The notes under the pieces are model-generated. The model made no database searches. It saw nothing but the letters and a program-made list of their open reading frames with translations, and had not been told where the DNA came from. From positions 124,001 through 188,000 of the forward strand of contig NZ_VUNZ01000003.1 of assembly GCF_008386505.1 (NCBI RefSeq): a stretch of DNA of 64,000 nucleotides. Direction: 5' to 3'. Below are positions 43,049 to 52,111 of the stretch, one piece after another (the first letter of the stretch is position 1; every line of letters begins with the position of its first letter). The position numbers and the translations under genes are program-made. Origin of the DNA: Chryseobacterium sediminis. GTDB taxonomy: Bacteria; Bacteroidota; Bacteroidia; Flavobacteriales; Weeksellaceae.

Positions 43049-44155
43049 ATGAACAGCATCTGGGAACTGGATACATTTTACAGAAAAAGGGATATCATTA
43101 TTATTGGTTCCGGATTTTCCGGGCTTTGGACAGCTATATCCATTAAAGAAAAATATCCTGAAAAATCTGTTCTCATCATTGAACGCAATACCATTCCATT
43201 GGGTGCTTCAACGAGGAATGCCGGGTTTGCCTGTTTCGGAAGCCTTACCGAAGTCATTGCTGATTCACAGAAAATGGGCTGGGAAAAAACGCTGGAGCTT
43301 GTTAAAATGAGATTTGAAGGACTTCAAAAAATCAGAAAGTATTTTAAAAATGATGAAATAGATTTTGATCTTAATGGAGGCTATGAGATTTTAAATAATG
43401 AAGAACCTTTATTTCATCTTGATTCCGTTAATGAAAAGCTGAAAGCAATAACAGGACTGGATCAAACATATACACTGAAACAGAACAAAATACATGAATT
43501 CAGATTAGAAAAATCTGAATTTTTGATTGAAAACCCTTGTGAAGGAAGCCTGCACTCGGGAAAGCTGTTGCAGAAATTATTGGAAAAGTGTCATGAGCTG
43601 AAGGTAGAATTTTTATTCGGAACAGAAGTTGGAAATATTGAAGAAACAGCTAATGAAGTTGAGGTTTATCTTTCCGATGATCTTTCTGTAAAAGCTGATC
43701 AACTTATCTATTGCACCAATGCGTTCACGTCCTCGTTCCTGAAAAAAGAAAATATCGTTCCTGCCCGCGGACAAATTCTTCTGACAGAACCTATAGAAGG
43801 ATTGAAGCTGAAAGGAACGTTTCATTATGACGAAGGCTACTATTATTTCAGAAATGTAGGAAATCAGGTATTGTTAGGTGGCGGAAGAAATCAGGATTTT
43901 AAGACAGAAGAAACAACAGCTTTTGAAACGACAGCATTTTTGCAAAATCATTTGGAAAACTTTTTAAAAGAAGTTGTACTTCCTTATACAGATTTTAAAA
44001 TAGCGCTTCGCTGGTCAGGAATTATGGCTATGGGTGATGAAAAAACGCCTATTGTAAAACAGATTTCAGAAAGACAGTTTTGTGCCGTAAGACTTTCAGG
44101 AATGGGAGTTGCTCTGGCTCCAAAGATAGGGGAAATGGTAGCAGAAATGATTTGA
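43049..44155 (+). CDS. FAD-dependent oxidoreductase (DAO family)
   Basis: A 368-aa cytoplasmic flavoprotein with the N-terminal FAD motif IIIGSGFSGLWTAISI (about residue 16) and the DAO-family C-terminal substrate region, including ALRWSGIMAMGDEKTPIV and the final GMGVALAPKIGEMVA. It should oxidise an amino or amine group (D-amino acid, sarcosine, glycine-like); the substrate cannot be read from sequence. Single gene; the ~130 bases upstream hold a TTTAAAGTTTAAAGTTTGA low-complexity phrase. Confidence 0.9.
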   Translation: MNSIWELDTFYRKRDIIIIGSGFSGLWTAISIKEKYPEKSVLIIERNTIPLGASTRNAGFACFGSLTEVIADSQKMGWEKTLELVKMRFEGLQKIRKYFKNDEIDFDLNGGYEILNNEEPLFHLDSVNEKLKAITGLDQTYTLKQNKIHEFRLEKSEFLIENPCEGSLHSGKLLQKLLEKCHELKVEFLFGTEVGNIEETANEVEVYLSDDLSVKADQLIYCTNAFTSSFLKKENIVPARGQILLTEPIEGLKLKGTFHYDEGYYYFRNVGNQVLLGGGRNQDFKTEETTAFETTAFLQNHLENFLKEVVLPYTDFKIALRWSGIMAMGDEKTPIVKQISERQFCAVRLSGMGVALAPKIGEMVAEMI

Positions 44156-44218
44156 TAAATGATAAAACTAAATTGAAATCCTAATCTAAGATTTTACGAA
44201 TAAACTGGAATAAACAGT

Positions 44219-44524
44219 ATGAGTAGTTATAAATATACAGTATGGTTTTTTATATTAACAATTCCTCTTGGTTTTCTTGCAATTTTTGCAGCAGGTGGAG
44301 GCCACGGGACGTATTTTCCTTTATTGGCTATCTTTCCGTTTAGTTTACTTGGAACTTTTTTTAATGAAGAAATACCTCTACTTATAGGAATAATACAATT
44401 GCCTGCCTATGGCTTTTTAATGGATAAATTTGGAACAAAAAAAGTCCTTCCTGTTATTATTGTAATACATATTATAGGTATGTGTACTGTTTTTATGTTG
44501 AAAAGAGACTACTTTTTTAGTTAA
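44219..44524 (+). CDS. Small hypothetical membrane protein
   Basis: A 101-aa protein with three predicted helices (about 8-25, 33-48 or 52-66, 77-94) and glycine in the first loop (AAGGGHGTYF). No known family. It lies 63 bases after the FAD oxidoreductase on the same strand and may be co-transcribed. A run of TCGGAACTCAAAAC-type repeat phrases fills the 100 bases to prfB. Confidence 0.55.
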   Translation: MSSYKYTVWFFILTIPLGFLAIFAAGGGHGTYFPLLAIFPFSLLGTFFNEEIPLLIGIIQLPAYGFLMDKFGTKKVLPVIIVIHIIGMCTVFMLKRDYFFS

Positions 44525-44626
44525 TCATCCTCCCACTAGTTAGAATCCGCAACCCAAATCTTGTAACTCGTAACCTGATCCCCCGAAAACTCGGAACTCA
44601 AAACGTTCCACTCTAAAAGAATTCCT

Positions 44627-44634
44627 TATTTTTG
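44627..44634 (+). promoter_or_regulatory. -7 promoter box of prfB
   Basis: TATTTTTG matches TAnnTTTG. It overlaps the in-frame TTG at 44632, which therefore cannot be the start of translation; the start is downstream. Confidence 0.5.
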
Positions 44635-44649
44635 CAAAAAGAAAAATTC

Positions 44650-45762
44650 GTGATTAACAACGACCAGATAAAAGAAGTTCAATCCAGGATTGAAGACTTA
44701 CACAGATACCTTCAGATTGAAAAAAAGAAAATAGAAATTGCCAATGATGATGAAAAAACAGCAGCACCTGAATTTTGGGACAACCCGAAAACTGCTGAAG
44801 CATTCTTAAAACAGCTTCGTTCCAAGAAAAAATGGGTGGAAAGCTATGATGAAATTCAGACACAGTTTGAAGATATACAGGTTTTAGTAGATTTTGCCAA
44901 GGAAGATCCGGATTCTGAAAAGGAACTGGATGAGACATTTCCGCAATTGGTTGAAAAAATTGAAGATCTGGAATTCAAAAATATGCTTTCCAATGAAGGA
45001 GATGAGCTTTCTGCAGTACTTCAGATCACAGCAGGAGCCGGAGGTACAGAAAGTTGTGATTGGGCTGCTATGCTGATGAGAATGTATACAATGTGGGCAG
45101 AAAAACAAGGATATAAAATCCGTGAGCTTAACTTTCAGGAAGGTGATGTAGCCGGTGTGAAGACTGTTACCCTGGAAATAGAAGGAGAATTTGCTTTTGG
45201 ATATTTAAGAGGTGAAAATGGAGTACACCGTTTAGTAAGAATTTCGCCTTTCGACAGTAATGCGAAGCGTCATACCAGTTTCGTCTCCGTATATGTTTAT
45301 CCTTTAGTAGATGATACGATCGAAATTAATATTAACCCTGCCGATATCTCTTTTGAAACAATGAGGTCTTCCGGAGCAGGAGGACAGAACGTAAACAAGG
45401 TAGAAACTGCTGTACGTCTTCGTCACGCACCAACCGGAATTATCATTGAAAACTCAGAATCCCGTTCCCAGCTTCAGAATAAAGAAAAAGCCATGCAACT
45501 CCTTCGTTCGAGGCTTTACGAAATGGAACTGGAAGAGCGTATGAAGGCAAGAAATGAGATAGAGGCCAACAAAATGAAGATCGAGTGGGGAAGCCAGATC
45601 CGAAATTACGTAATGCACCCTTACAAGCTCGTAAAAGATGTACGCTCAGGTCATGAAACTTCAGATGTAGATGCCGTAATGAATGGAAATCTTACCCCAT
45701 TCTTAAAAGCATTTCTAATGGCCGATGGAACGGCAGTTTCAGATGATGATCTCGACTTATAA
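44650..45762 (+). CDS. prfB: Peptide chain release factor 2
   Basis: RF2 recognises UAA and UGA stop codons. From the GTG at 44650 the protein is 370 aa ([21 protein letters not shown]). It contains the anticodon-like SPF tripeptide in [11 protein letters not shown] and the catalytic GGQ in [16 protein letters not shown]. Many bacterial prfB genes hold an in-frame UGA near codon 25 and need a +1 frameshift; here the position reads CTT CAG with no stop, so the frameshift autoregulation is absent. The upstream TTG lies within the promoter box. Confidence 0.95.
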   Translation: MINNDQIKEVQSRIEDLHRYLQIEKKKIEIANDDEKTAAPEFWDNPKTAEAFLKQLRSKKKWVESYDEIQTQFEDIQVLVDFAKEDPDSEKELDETFPQLVEKIEDLEFKNMLSNEGDELSAVLQITAGAGGTESCDWAAMLMRMYTMWAEKQGYKIRELNFQEGDVAGVKTVTLEIEGEFAFGYLRGENGVHRLVRISPFDSNAKRHTSFVSVYVYPLVDDTIEININPADISFETMRSSGAGGQNVNKVETAVRLRHAPTGIIIENSESRSQLQNKEKAMQLLRSRLYEMELEERMKARNEIEANKMKIEWGSQIRNYVMHPYKLVKDVRSGHETSDVDAVMNGNLTPFLKAFLMADGTAVSDDDLDL

Positions 45763-45802
45763 AAATCATGTTTGAATTTTAGTTAAAATCTTATAATTAA
45801 TT

Positions 45803-45832
45803 TTTGTTTCAGACATTTTAGACTTATTTTTG
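45803..45832 (+). promoter_or_regulatory. Promoter of dedA
   Basis: TTTG at 45803-45806, 18-base spacer and TATTTTTG at 45825-45832: both Bacteroidetes promoter boxes match fully. The start codon follows 17 bases later. Confidence 0.6.
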
Positions 45833-45848
45833 TTGTTCATCGATATTT

Positions 45849-46547
45849 ATGGAAGATTTCAATAGCTGGAAGGATTTATTAAACCCGGAATTTTATATTA
45901 AAATGGGAGGGTTTTGGCTTATTTTATTTATTGTATTTGCTGAAACAGGTCTTTTTGTAGGGTTTTTCCTGCCAGGAGATTCACTTTTATTCGTTTCGGG
46001 AATTTATGCCGTTGAAATCATCAAAGAGACTTTTGGCTCTACAGGGAGCGATTTCTTAGATACCACATTATTAGCTTCGGGAGTAGCTCTTGCCGCTATT
46101 ATTGGAAATGAAGTAGGATATTATTTTGGAAGAAAGGCTGGACCAGCTTTATATAAGAGACCGGATTCAATGCTTTTCAAGAAAAAATACCTTTATCAGG
46201 CTCACGATTTCTTTGAAAAACATGGAGCATTAGCGATTATTATGGCTAGATTCTTACCGGTTGTGAGAACTTTTACTCCAATTGTAGCAGGAATTGTGAA
46301 AATGGATAAAAAGGAGTTTTTAAGAGATAATATTATTGGTGCTGTGCTGTGGTCATTTATTTTGATTTTTGCCGGACATTATCTTGATAAACTGTTTATG
46401 GAGCAGTTTGGTATCAATCTGAAAGAAAAACTGGAATATATTATCATCGTTATTGTACTGGTAACAACACTTCCGGTGATCTTCAAGTTTGTTTTCGGAA
46501 AAAAAGAAGACCTTTCTAAAAAATACGAAGATCAGGACTTTGAATAA
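45849..46547 (+). CDS. DedA/VTT-family membrane protein
   Basis: A 232-aa inner-membrane protein with about five helices. The VTT/SNARE-associated core has the signature FFLPGDSLLFVSGIYA near residue 40, EVGYYFGRKAG and the re-entrant FLPVVRTFTPIVAGI (about 140). DedA proteins take part in recycling of undecaprenyl-phosphate or phospholipid scrambling; which one applies is not known. Short charged tail at the C-terminus. A terminator follows. Confidence 0.93.
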   Translation: MEDFNSWKDLLNPEFYIKMGGFWLILFIVFAETGLFVGFFLPGDSLLFVSGIYAVEIIKETFGSTGSDFLDTTLLASGVALAAIIGNEVGYYFGRKAGPALYKRPDSMLFKKKYLYQAHDFFEKHGALAIIMARFLPVVRTFTPIVAGIVKMDKKEFLRDNIIGAVLWSFILIFAGHYLDKLFMEQFGINLKEKLEYIIIVIVLVTTLPVIFKFVFGKKEDLSKKYEDQDFE

Positions 46548-46575
46548 TAAATAATAATTCAATCAAAATATACAG

Positions 46576-46606
46576 AGCCGTCTCAGCAATGAGATGGCTT
46601 TTTTAT
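46576..46606 (+). terminator. Terminator after dedA
   Basis: AGCCGTCTCA and TGAGATGGCT form a ten-base-pair stem with one mismatch or G-T pair, four-base loop GCAA and a T-run. Confidence 0.85.
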
Positions 46607-46626
46607 GCATAAGAAATGTTTTTTTA

Positions 46627-46781
46627 CCCCGCAAAGCTAACAAGGTTATTATTATGATCTGTTATTTTTTCGTTCGCAGAGGTGTTTCACTTAGCTGAGT
46701 CACCTGCCTGGCTGAACGAAGTGTCTTTATGACTGATATATATAAGTATTAAAATTCTTTTGCGGGCATAGCGTTTTTAAA
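46627..46781. repeat. Dispersed element copy B
   Basis: Related to the block at 33058-33217: CGCAAAGCTAACAAGG, then TTTTTTCGTTCGCAGAGG and a CACTTAGC segment, and at the far end CTTTTGCGGGCATAGCG. Identity is highest over the first ~70 bases. The inner inverted repeat survives only partly (CGTTC/GAACG and AGGTG/CACCT). Together with the dedA terminator and ~100 bases of plain AT-rich DNA it fills the 333-base gap up to the hydrolase gene; no ORF is credible. Confidence 0.6.
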
Positions 46782-46880
46782 TACATCTACCATGCAAAAA
46801 TTGTTTTTTATACTGAATATTTAAAAGATTCTTATGAACGAATTGGTTAGAATAGTTGTTTAATTATTTTAAATAAATAA

Positions 46881-47750
46881 CTATTTTTTAATCCATTCCA
46901 GGATATTCGGGTAGATAATACTGTCTCTTTTTCTTTTGCTGAAGAACCTTGGAGCATGGCCTGCACCTTTCATAAAGATAAACTTGTGTGGGATATTCAT
47001 TTGGGTAAGCGCTGAATCCATGGCAATTCCCTGATGCTGATTGACAAGAAAATCGTTATTACCCTGAAAAAGCAGGGTAGGAACATTGGTAATATTGGCA
47101 ATAGGACTGGCTTCTTTGAAGGCTTCAGAAACATTTTTCCGGTCAAACTTACTGCCTACCACCTTTTGAAAAGTTGGAGAAGTATACTTGGAATAAAAAG
47201 ATTTAAGATACCCAGAGCTGTAAAAATCTGTAGGTCCACTTAGAGAAATAATCTTTTTGATCTGATCAGAATGCTGATATCCGTAGAGCAGTGCCAGATG
47301 TCCGCCTGCACTTTCTCCCAAAAGAATATAATTATTAGGCTGGAGTTCTGCCTTTTCCGTTAAAGAATTGAATTTTTCAATCACAAGGCCAATATCCTCA
47401 AGCTGCTGTTTATAAGTGATCTTTTTCTTTGCAGAAACCAATCTGTAATTCATGCTGATACTTGGAATTCTGTTTTCAAAAAGCATTTTCTGAACCTGTA
47501 TCATATGCTCTTTCTTACCTAAAGTCCAGGCTCCGCCATGAACGATAAGAACTACGGGAGAATCTTCAGGATAGTCTTTGGGAAGAAAGACATCCATTTT
47601 CTGTCTTTTATGCTCGCCATATTTTAAATTGTAGATTTTCTGCTGGCCACCCGGACCTACCCAAACTCTGAACTTTGTATTGCAGGACTGCAACAGAAAA
47701 CCGAAGCATCCCATCACAAAAAAATGGTACCTGAGAATGAGCTTTTTCAT
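46881..47750 (-). CDS. Alpha/beta-hydrolase lipoprotein (carboxylesterase-like)
   Basis: A 289-aa exported hydrolase with a lipobox-like LLQSC (Cys23). The oxyanion segment is VLIVHGGAWTLGKKE, the nucleophile Ser is in LGESAGGHLAL, the acid in NNDFLVNQHQG and the catalytic His in KGAGHAPRFF, giving a complete triad. It resembles the HSL/esterase branch. Substrate unknown. Single gene, converging with dedA. Confidence 0.9.
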   Translation of the reverse strand: MKKLILRYHFFVMGCFGFLLQSCNTKFRVWVGPGGQQKIYNLKYGEHKRQKMDVFLPKDYPEDSPVVLIVHGGAWTLGKKEHMIQVQKMLFENRIPSISMNYRLVSAKKKITYKQQLEDIGLVIEKFNSLTEKAELQPNNYILLGESAGGHLALLYGYQHSDQIKKIISLSGPTDFYSSGYLKSFYSKYTSPTFQKVVGSKFDRKNVSEAFKEASPIANITNVPTLLFQGNNDFLVNQHQGIAMDSALTQMNIPHKFIFMKGAGHAPRFFSKRKRDSIIYPNILEWIKK

Positions 47751-47803
47751 TAATTAAATTTACAAAAAAATTGATGTGTTATCAATGACAGATATCAGAA
47801 GAC

Positions 47804-49201
47804 TTAAAGTTTTTCAGCTGTTTTTGATGAAAGACCTTTTTTGATCATCACAACATCTTTTTCTCCCTTTTTGAAAATGAAAGAAATTTCAGTATCATCA
47901 TCCTGCAGGAAAAATTCATTCTCTTTTTCAGCCAGTATTCTTACTTTAGGATCTTTATTGTTTTGTATAAAAAGCTGACCGTTTTCGTACAGAATATGAA
48001 TAATACTGTCATCCGCAAGTTTATAATTACCTGCATATTTTTTAAGTAAATCAGTATTTAAAGTTACTTCTTTCTTAGGTTGTGGAAGAGTGTAAGGTTG
48101 TTCTAAAAGAGCTGCTAAAATAGTGTTCCCTGCTTTTTCCAGCTTTTTACTCGTGATATTATTGAGAAGAATAATGCTGAGATCCTCTTCAGGAAGCATG
48201 GCAAAATAGCTTGTAGAACCTTCTATATTTCCACCATGATTGATGAGTTTTTTCCCATAAAGATCATCAATAAACCAACCGTAGCCATAGCCATAGCCGC
48301 TCAAATAAGGTGTTGCCGCTTTTTTAAATGTTTCTTTGGATACAATTTTATAGTCTCTTAATCCTTTATAATAACTGTAAAGGTCTTCAGCAGTACTGTA
48401 GATTTGTCCTGCAGGGCCAGTTAATGTAGAATTCCATATCTCTGTTTTTTCCTGTTTTGTTTTTGAAATATAAGAATAGGGAACCGTTTTGTACGGACTT
48501 TTCAGAGCTAGGTAATTAAAGCCTGTATGAGTCATCTTTAAAGGATTTAAGATGATTTTTCTTACTGCATCTTCATAAGAAAGTCCCGTTACTTTCTCAA
48601 TAATGATTCCCAATAGAATATACCCCGAATTGGTATAAGAAAATTGAGTACCGGGCTCAAAATCCAGCGGTTCATTTTTAAAAAAAGAAAGTTCTTTATT
48701 TTTGGTAATGATTTCACCGGTGTGAAGAAGACGGAAATATTCTTTATTTCTCAAAGCCTCGTAAATTCCCGAGGTATGGGTAAGGAGATGTTCAATAGTG
48801 ATTTCATTTCCTCTCGGATAATCGGGAATAAACTTGGAGACAGGATCATGTACAGAAAGTTTTCCCTCTTCACCTAGTTTTATAATCATTAATGCGGTGA
48901 AAGATTTGGTTAAAGAGGCAATCTGATAGACACTTTCGTTTCGATTGGGTATCTTTTTTTCTGCATTTTGCCAGCCGTAAGACTTTTCAAAAATGATTTT
49001 ATTTTGATAACGGACCAAAGCAGTTCCATTAAACTTATTAACAGCTGCGTATGTTCTTATAATACTGTCTATTTCCTGCTTTTTCTTTTCCTGATCAATT
49101 GTGCTGATATTCGTTTCAGTCTGGGCTTTTAAAGGTGAACAGAATATACCGGACACAAAAATAGAACATAATAAGACTAAAATAGCGGATTGACGTCGCA
49201 T
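47804..49201 (-). CDS. Serine hydrolase, class C beta-lactamase/penicillin-binding family
   Basis: A 465-aa exported protein, signal peptide about 1-26. The beta-lactamase/transpeptidase-like domain (about 40-345) carries SxxK in SLTKSF (about residue 97), YTN in FSYTNSGY and HGG in NHGGNIEG as the third element. A C-terminal beta domain of about 100 residues follows, as in DUF3471-type proteins. This family includes esterases and D-amino peptidases more often than true beta-lactamases; resistance is not implied. It is 28 bases upstream of nothing closely spaced, so likely a single gene. Confidence 0.9.
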   Translation of the reverse strand: MRRQSAILVLLCSIFVSGIFCSPLKAQTETNISTIDQEKKKQEIDSIIRTYAAVNKFNGTALVRYQNKIIFEKSYGWQNAEKKIPNRNESVYQIASLTKSFTALMIIKLGEEGKLSVHDPVSKFIPDYPRGNEITIEHLLTHTSGIYEALRNKEYFRLLHTGEIITKNKELSFFKNEPLDFEPGTQFSYTNSGYILLGIIIEKVTGLSYEDAVRKIILNPLKMTHTGFNYLALKSPYKTVPYSYISKTKQEKTEIWNSTLTGPAGQIYSTAEDLYSYYKGLRDYKIVSKETFKKAATPYLSGYGYGYGWFIDDLYGKKLINHGGNIEGSTSYFAMLPEEDLSIILLNNITSKKLEKAGNTILAALLEQPYTLPQPKKEVTLNTDLLKKYAGNYKLADDSIIHILYENGQLFIQNNKDPKVRILAEKENEFFLQDDDTEISFIFKKGEKDVVMIKKGLSSKTAEKL

Positions 49202-49228
49202 AGTATTAGATTTTAAAACGGTTAAAAG

Positions 49229-49705
49229 TTATAGGTTTTCAGCATAGCGAAAAAGAGAATTATTATATCTGGGCAAATGTTTTGAAATTGCTTTCAATGC
49301 TATAGCCAGTGCTTCTTTGTGTTCTCCTGCTGAAGAAAGAGACAGCGCTAAAAAAGAATCTACTGCATCATTTAGTTCATCAGAATAACCCGCTTTTTCT
49401 TCCCTTAAAATATGAATACTTTCTTCCAGTTTTCCATTATTTCTTAAGGTACTTGCCAGCTGGATTCTAGCTCTTCTTCTCCGTAAACCGGTTAGTCCCT
49501 TATCTAATGTAGATCTGTACAAAGGCTCCGCTTCCTTTTCATGTCCGGTGGAATCAAAAGCACAGGCTTTTTCAAAATCGGCAATAGCCTGAGAATCCGT
49601 TAATAATTCTACATGATTTTTAATTTGATTAATAAACTCTTCATTGGTTATTGTTCCGAGTTTTAGCCATATACTTTGTAATTGGGTTTCCCAGTTTTCA
49701 TCCAT
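49229..49705 (-). CDS. Tetratricopeptide-repeat protein
   Basis: A 158-aa cytoplasmic protein with helical pairs matching TPR units: AIADFEKACAFDSTGHEKEAEPLYRS, RRARIQLASTLRNNGKLEESIHIL (ends shown in shortened form), DSFLALSLSSAGEHKEALAIALKA. TPR arrays mediate protein-protein contacts; partner unknown. An ATG 15 codons upstream is also open, but MDENWETQLQSIW is the more typical N-terminus of this family. It is followed by the serine hydrolase 28 bases later. Confidence 0.8.
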   Translation of the reverse strand: MDENWETQLQSIWLKLGTITNEEFINQIKNHVELLTDSQAIADFEKACAFDSTGHEKEAEPLYRSTLDKGLTGLRRRRARIQLASTLRNNGKLEESIHILREEKAGYSDELNDAVDSFLALSLSSAGEHKEALAIALKAISKHLPRYNNSLFRYAENL

Positions 49706-49860
49706 CGGATAGATTTTAAACAAAGATATAAAATATTGAAAGCTGAGCATTGCTTAATCATTCTTATAATTTTCAAAATTATTGTCAGATTATGAATCCA
49801 AAAACGGAATTAAATATTTATTTTTGCTGAACTTAACAAAGATTAAAAAATTATTAAAAT

Positions 49861-50745
49861 ATGGCATCAGGCTTTTTTGCAATTTTAGATGATATTGCAG
49901 CATTGATGGATGATGTAGCAGTTACCAGTAAGGTTGCTACCCAAAAGACAGCAGGGATTTTAGGAGATGACCTTGCTGTAAATGCAGAAAAAGCCACTGG
50001 CTTTCTTTCCTCCAGAGAAATTCCTGTTCTATGGGCAATTACGAAAGGTTCTTTTATCAACAAACTGATCATTTTGCCTGTCGTTTTTTTACTCAATTGG
50101 TTGTATGCTCCGGCTATTAATTATGTATTGATTCTTGGAGGATTCTACCTGGCCTTTGAAGGCGTTGAAAAAATAATAGAATTTCTTTTTCATCGTGACA
50201 AAAAAGGTCATGAAGTTATAGAGGAAATGGTAGAAGACGAAAAAAGTTCTGAAGAAATAGAAAAAGAGAAAGTAAAATCGGCAATTACAACGGATTTTAT
50301 TTTATCAATCGAGATTGTTATTATTGCTTTAGGAACCGTATTGGAAGAAAGTCATCCTTTCATTACGCAGATATTAGTAACGAGTTTGGTTGCATTTATT
50401 GCAACGGTTGGAGTTTATGGAATTGTAGCTTTGATCGTAAGAATGGATGATGCAGGGTTTAAATTAATAAAAAAAAGTAATGATAAAGGGTTTTTCGGGG
50501 GGCTTGGGCATCTATTAGTGAAGGCTTTACCTATTGTTATTAAAATATTAGGAGTGGTCGGAACAATTGCCTTAATAATGGTTGCTGGTGAAATTTTTCT
50601 GCATAGAATAGAATTTTTTCATGGATTACTTCCAACTTGGCCGGAAGTTTTGAAAAAGCTTATGCTTGGAGTTGTTGGCGGATTGGCAGCGGTTGCTGTC
50701 TTCACTTTAGGAAAAGGAATCTATTCTTTAGCGATAAAAAAATAA
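49861..50745 (+). CDS. DUF808 (YedI-like) inner-membrane protein
   Basis: A 294-aa protein of the DUF808 family: the N-terminus MASGFFAILDDIAALMDD is diagnostic, followed by KTAGILGDDLAVNAEKA and about six membrane helices from residue 70 on. A charged loop (EEMVEDEKSSEEIEKEK) separates helices in the middle. Function is unknown in all species; the E. coli homologue is YedI. Single gene with a strong terminator. Confidence 0.93.
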   Translation: MASGFFAILDDIAALMDDVAVTSKVATQKTAGILGDDLAVNAEKATGFLSSREIPVLWAITKGSFINKLIILPVVFLLNWLYAPAINYVLILGGFYLAFEGVEKIIEFLFHRDKKGHEVIEEMVEDEKSSEEIEKEKVKSAITTDFILSIEIVIIALGTVLEESHPFITQILVTSLVAFIATVGVYGIVALIVRMDDAGFKLIKKSNDKGFFGGLGHLLVKALPIVIKILGVVGTIALIMVAGEIFLHRIEFFHGLLPTWPEVLKKLMLGVVGGLAAVAVFTLGKGIYSLAIKK

Positions 50746-50770
50746 AACAGAATTAGAATTAAATAACCAA

Positions 50771-50805
50771 AAAAATCCTGTATTCGTGAGAGTACAGGAT
50801 TTTTT
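50771..50805 (+). terminator. Terminator after the DUF808 gene
   Basis: AAATCCTGTA and TACAGGATTT form a ten-base-pair stem followed by a T-run; A-rich on the left, so it may work in both directions. Confidence 0.85.
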
Positions 50806-50856
50806 ATGATCAGGTTCAATATTTAAACTTTGAATTTAAAACTTTGAACTTTAAAC

Positions 50857-50888
50857 AAAAAAAGAGACTTTTTACAAGTCTCTTTTTA
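50857..50888 (-). terminator. Terminator after dnaJ
   Basis: On the minus strand AAAAAGAGACTT and AAGTCTCTTTTT form an AT-rich stem with a T-run. Between this and the previous hairpin lies a TTTGAATTTAAAACTTTGAACTTTAAAC-type low-complexity phrase, written here only in outline. Confidence 0.8.
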
Positions 50889-50892
50889 TATA

Positions 50893-52011
50893 TTAATTGA
50901 ATAAATCTTTTACTTTATCAAAAAAAGTTTTTTCCTTTCCGGATGGTTCTGCAACCATTTCTCCGCTGGACATCTGCTTTTCAAAGAAATCTTTCTGATC
51001 CTTAGTAAGCTTTTGAGGTGTCCATACATTGATATGGATAAACATGTCACCTTTTCCATAGCTGTCGATACTTGGAAGTCCTTTGCCTGCCAATCTTAAG
51101 ATCTTTCCGGATTGAGTTCCAGGATCAACGGTAATTTTTACTTTTCCGCCTACGGTAGGAATTTCTTTTTTAGTTCCTAACGCAGCTTCAGCAAATGAAA
51201 CATATAGTTCCTGATGAAGATTATCGCCTTCTCTCTTAATGATCTGATCTACTTCCTCTTCAATGATCACCAATAAATCTCCCGGAATTCCTCCAAATGG
51301 AGCATCATTTCCTTTTCCTCTTACATTAAGCTGAATACCGTCTCTTGCCCCTGCAGGGATGTTGATTGTAATTTCCTCTTCATCTTTGATAAGACCTTGC
51401 GCATTGGCTCCTGCAGGAATCTTGTCAGCAACTTTTCCAATTCCCTGGCAAGTACTACACGTTGTCTGAGTCTGCATTTGACCAAACATGGTATTCATTA
51501 CTTTAAGTTGAACACCAGAACCGTTACAGGTAGGACATGTTTTTGAAGTGGCACCTTCTGCCATCTTCATTTTTTTAACTTTAATGGTTTTCTGAGTTCC
51601 GTTTACCATTTCCTCAAGGTTCAGCTTGATTCTGATTCTTAAATTAGAACCTTTTACCTGCTGGCGGCCTCCACCGCCACCGCCGAATCCTCCGAAACCA
51701 CCACCGAAAATATCTCCAAACTGACTGAAAATATCTTCCATGTTCATTCCGCCTCCGAAGCCTCCGCCTCCGAAACCACCGTTTCCACCTACTCCGGCAT
51801 GACCGAACTGGTCGTATCTTGCACGTTTCTGATCGTCGCTTAGAACTTCATAAGCTTCAGCTGCTTCTTTAAACTTTTCTTCAGCCTCTTTATCACCAGG
51901 ATTTTTATCCGGGTGAAATTTGATGGCCATTTTACGGTATGCTTTTTTTATTTCGTCGGCTGATGCAGATTTGCTGATCTCAAGAACCTCGTAATAATCT
52001 CTTTTTGACAT
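50893..52011 (-). CDS. dnaJ: Chaperone protein DnaJ
   Basis: Hsp40 co-chaperone of DnaK. The 372-aa protein has the J domain (1-70, HPD motif in KFHPDKNPG), a Gly-rich linker (about 75-118), and a zinc-binding region in which only CxxCxGxG units 1 (CPTCNGSG) and 2 (CSTCQGIG) are seen. Full-length DnaJ usually has four such units, so the zinc domain is half size. Substrate-binding C-terminal domains follow. grpE lies 100 bases upstream. Confidence 0.95.
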   Translation of the reverse strand: MSKRDYYEVLEISKSASADEIKKAYRKMAIKFHPDKNPGDKEAEEKFKEAAEAYEVLSDDQKRARYDQFGHAGVGGNGGFGGGGFGGGMNMEDIFSQFGDIFGGGFGGFGGGGGGRQQVKGSNLRIRIKLNLEEMVNGTQKTIKVKKMKMAEGATSKTCPTCNGSGVQLKVMNTMFGQMQTQTTCSTCQGIGKVADKIPAGANAQGLIKDEEEITINIPAGARDGIQLNVRGKGNDAPFGGIPGDLLVIIEEEVDQIIKREGDNLHQELYVSFAEAALGTKKEIPTVGGKVKITVDPGTQSGKILRLAGKGLPSIDSYGKGDMFIHINVWTPQKLTKDQKDFFEKQMSSGEMVAEPSGKEKTFFDKVKDLFN

Positions 52012-52029
52012 GACAATTTTATAATTGAT

Positions 52030-52105
52030 TGTTGATAAATGATAAAAGATATGTTAAAGCTAATAAGTGAAATATTCATCAATTACCACTCATCATTTAT
52101 CATTA
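52030..52105. repeat. Inverted repeat in the grpE-dnaJ gap
   Basis: GATAAATGAT at 52034-52043 and its complement ATCATTTATC at 52092-52101 could pair in the transcript between grpE and dnaJ. The sequence belongs to the CATTTATCATT-type phrases seen near folP. No T-run, so it is not a terminator. Confidence 0.5.
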
Positions 52106-52111
52106 TTAATT

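Noticed and set aside
43004-43080. Three copies of ATACATTTTA around the FAD oxidoreductase start
   Set aside because: Irregular spacing, AT-rich, and one copy lies inside the coding region; probably chance.
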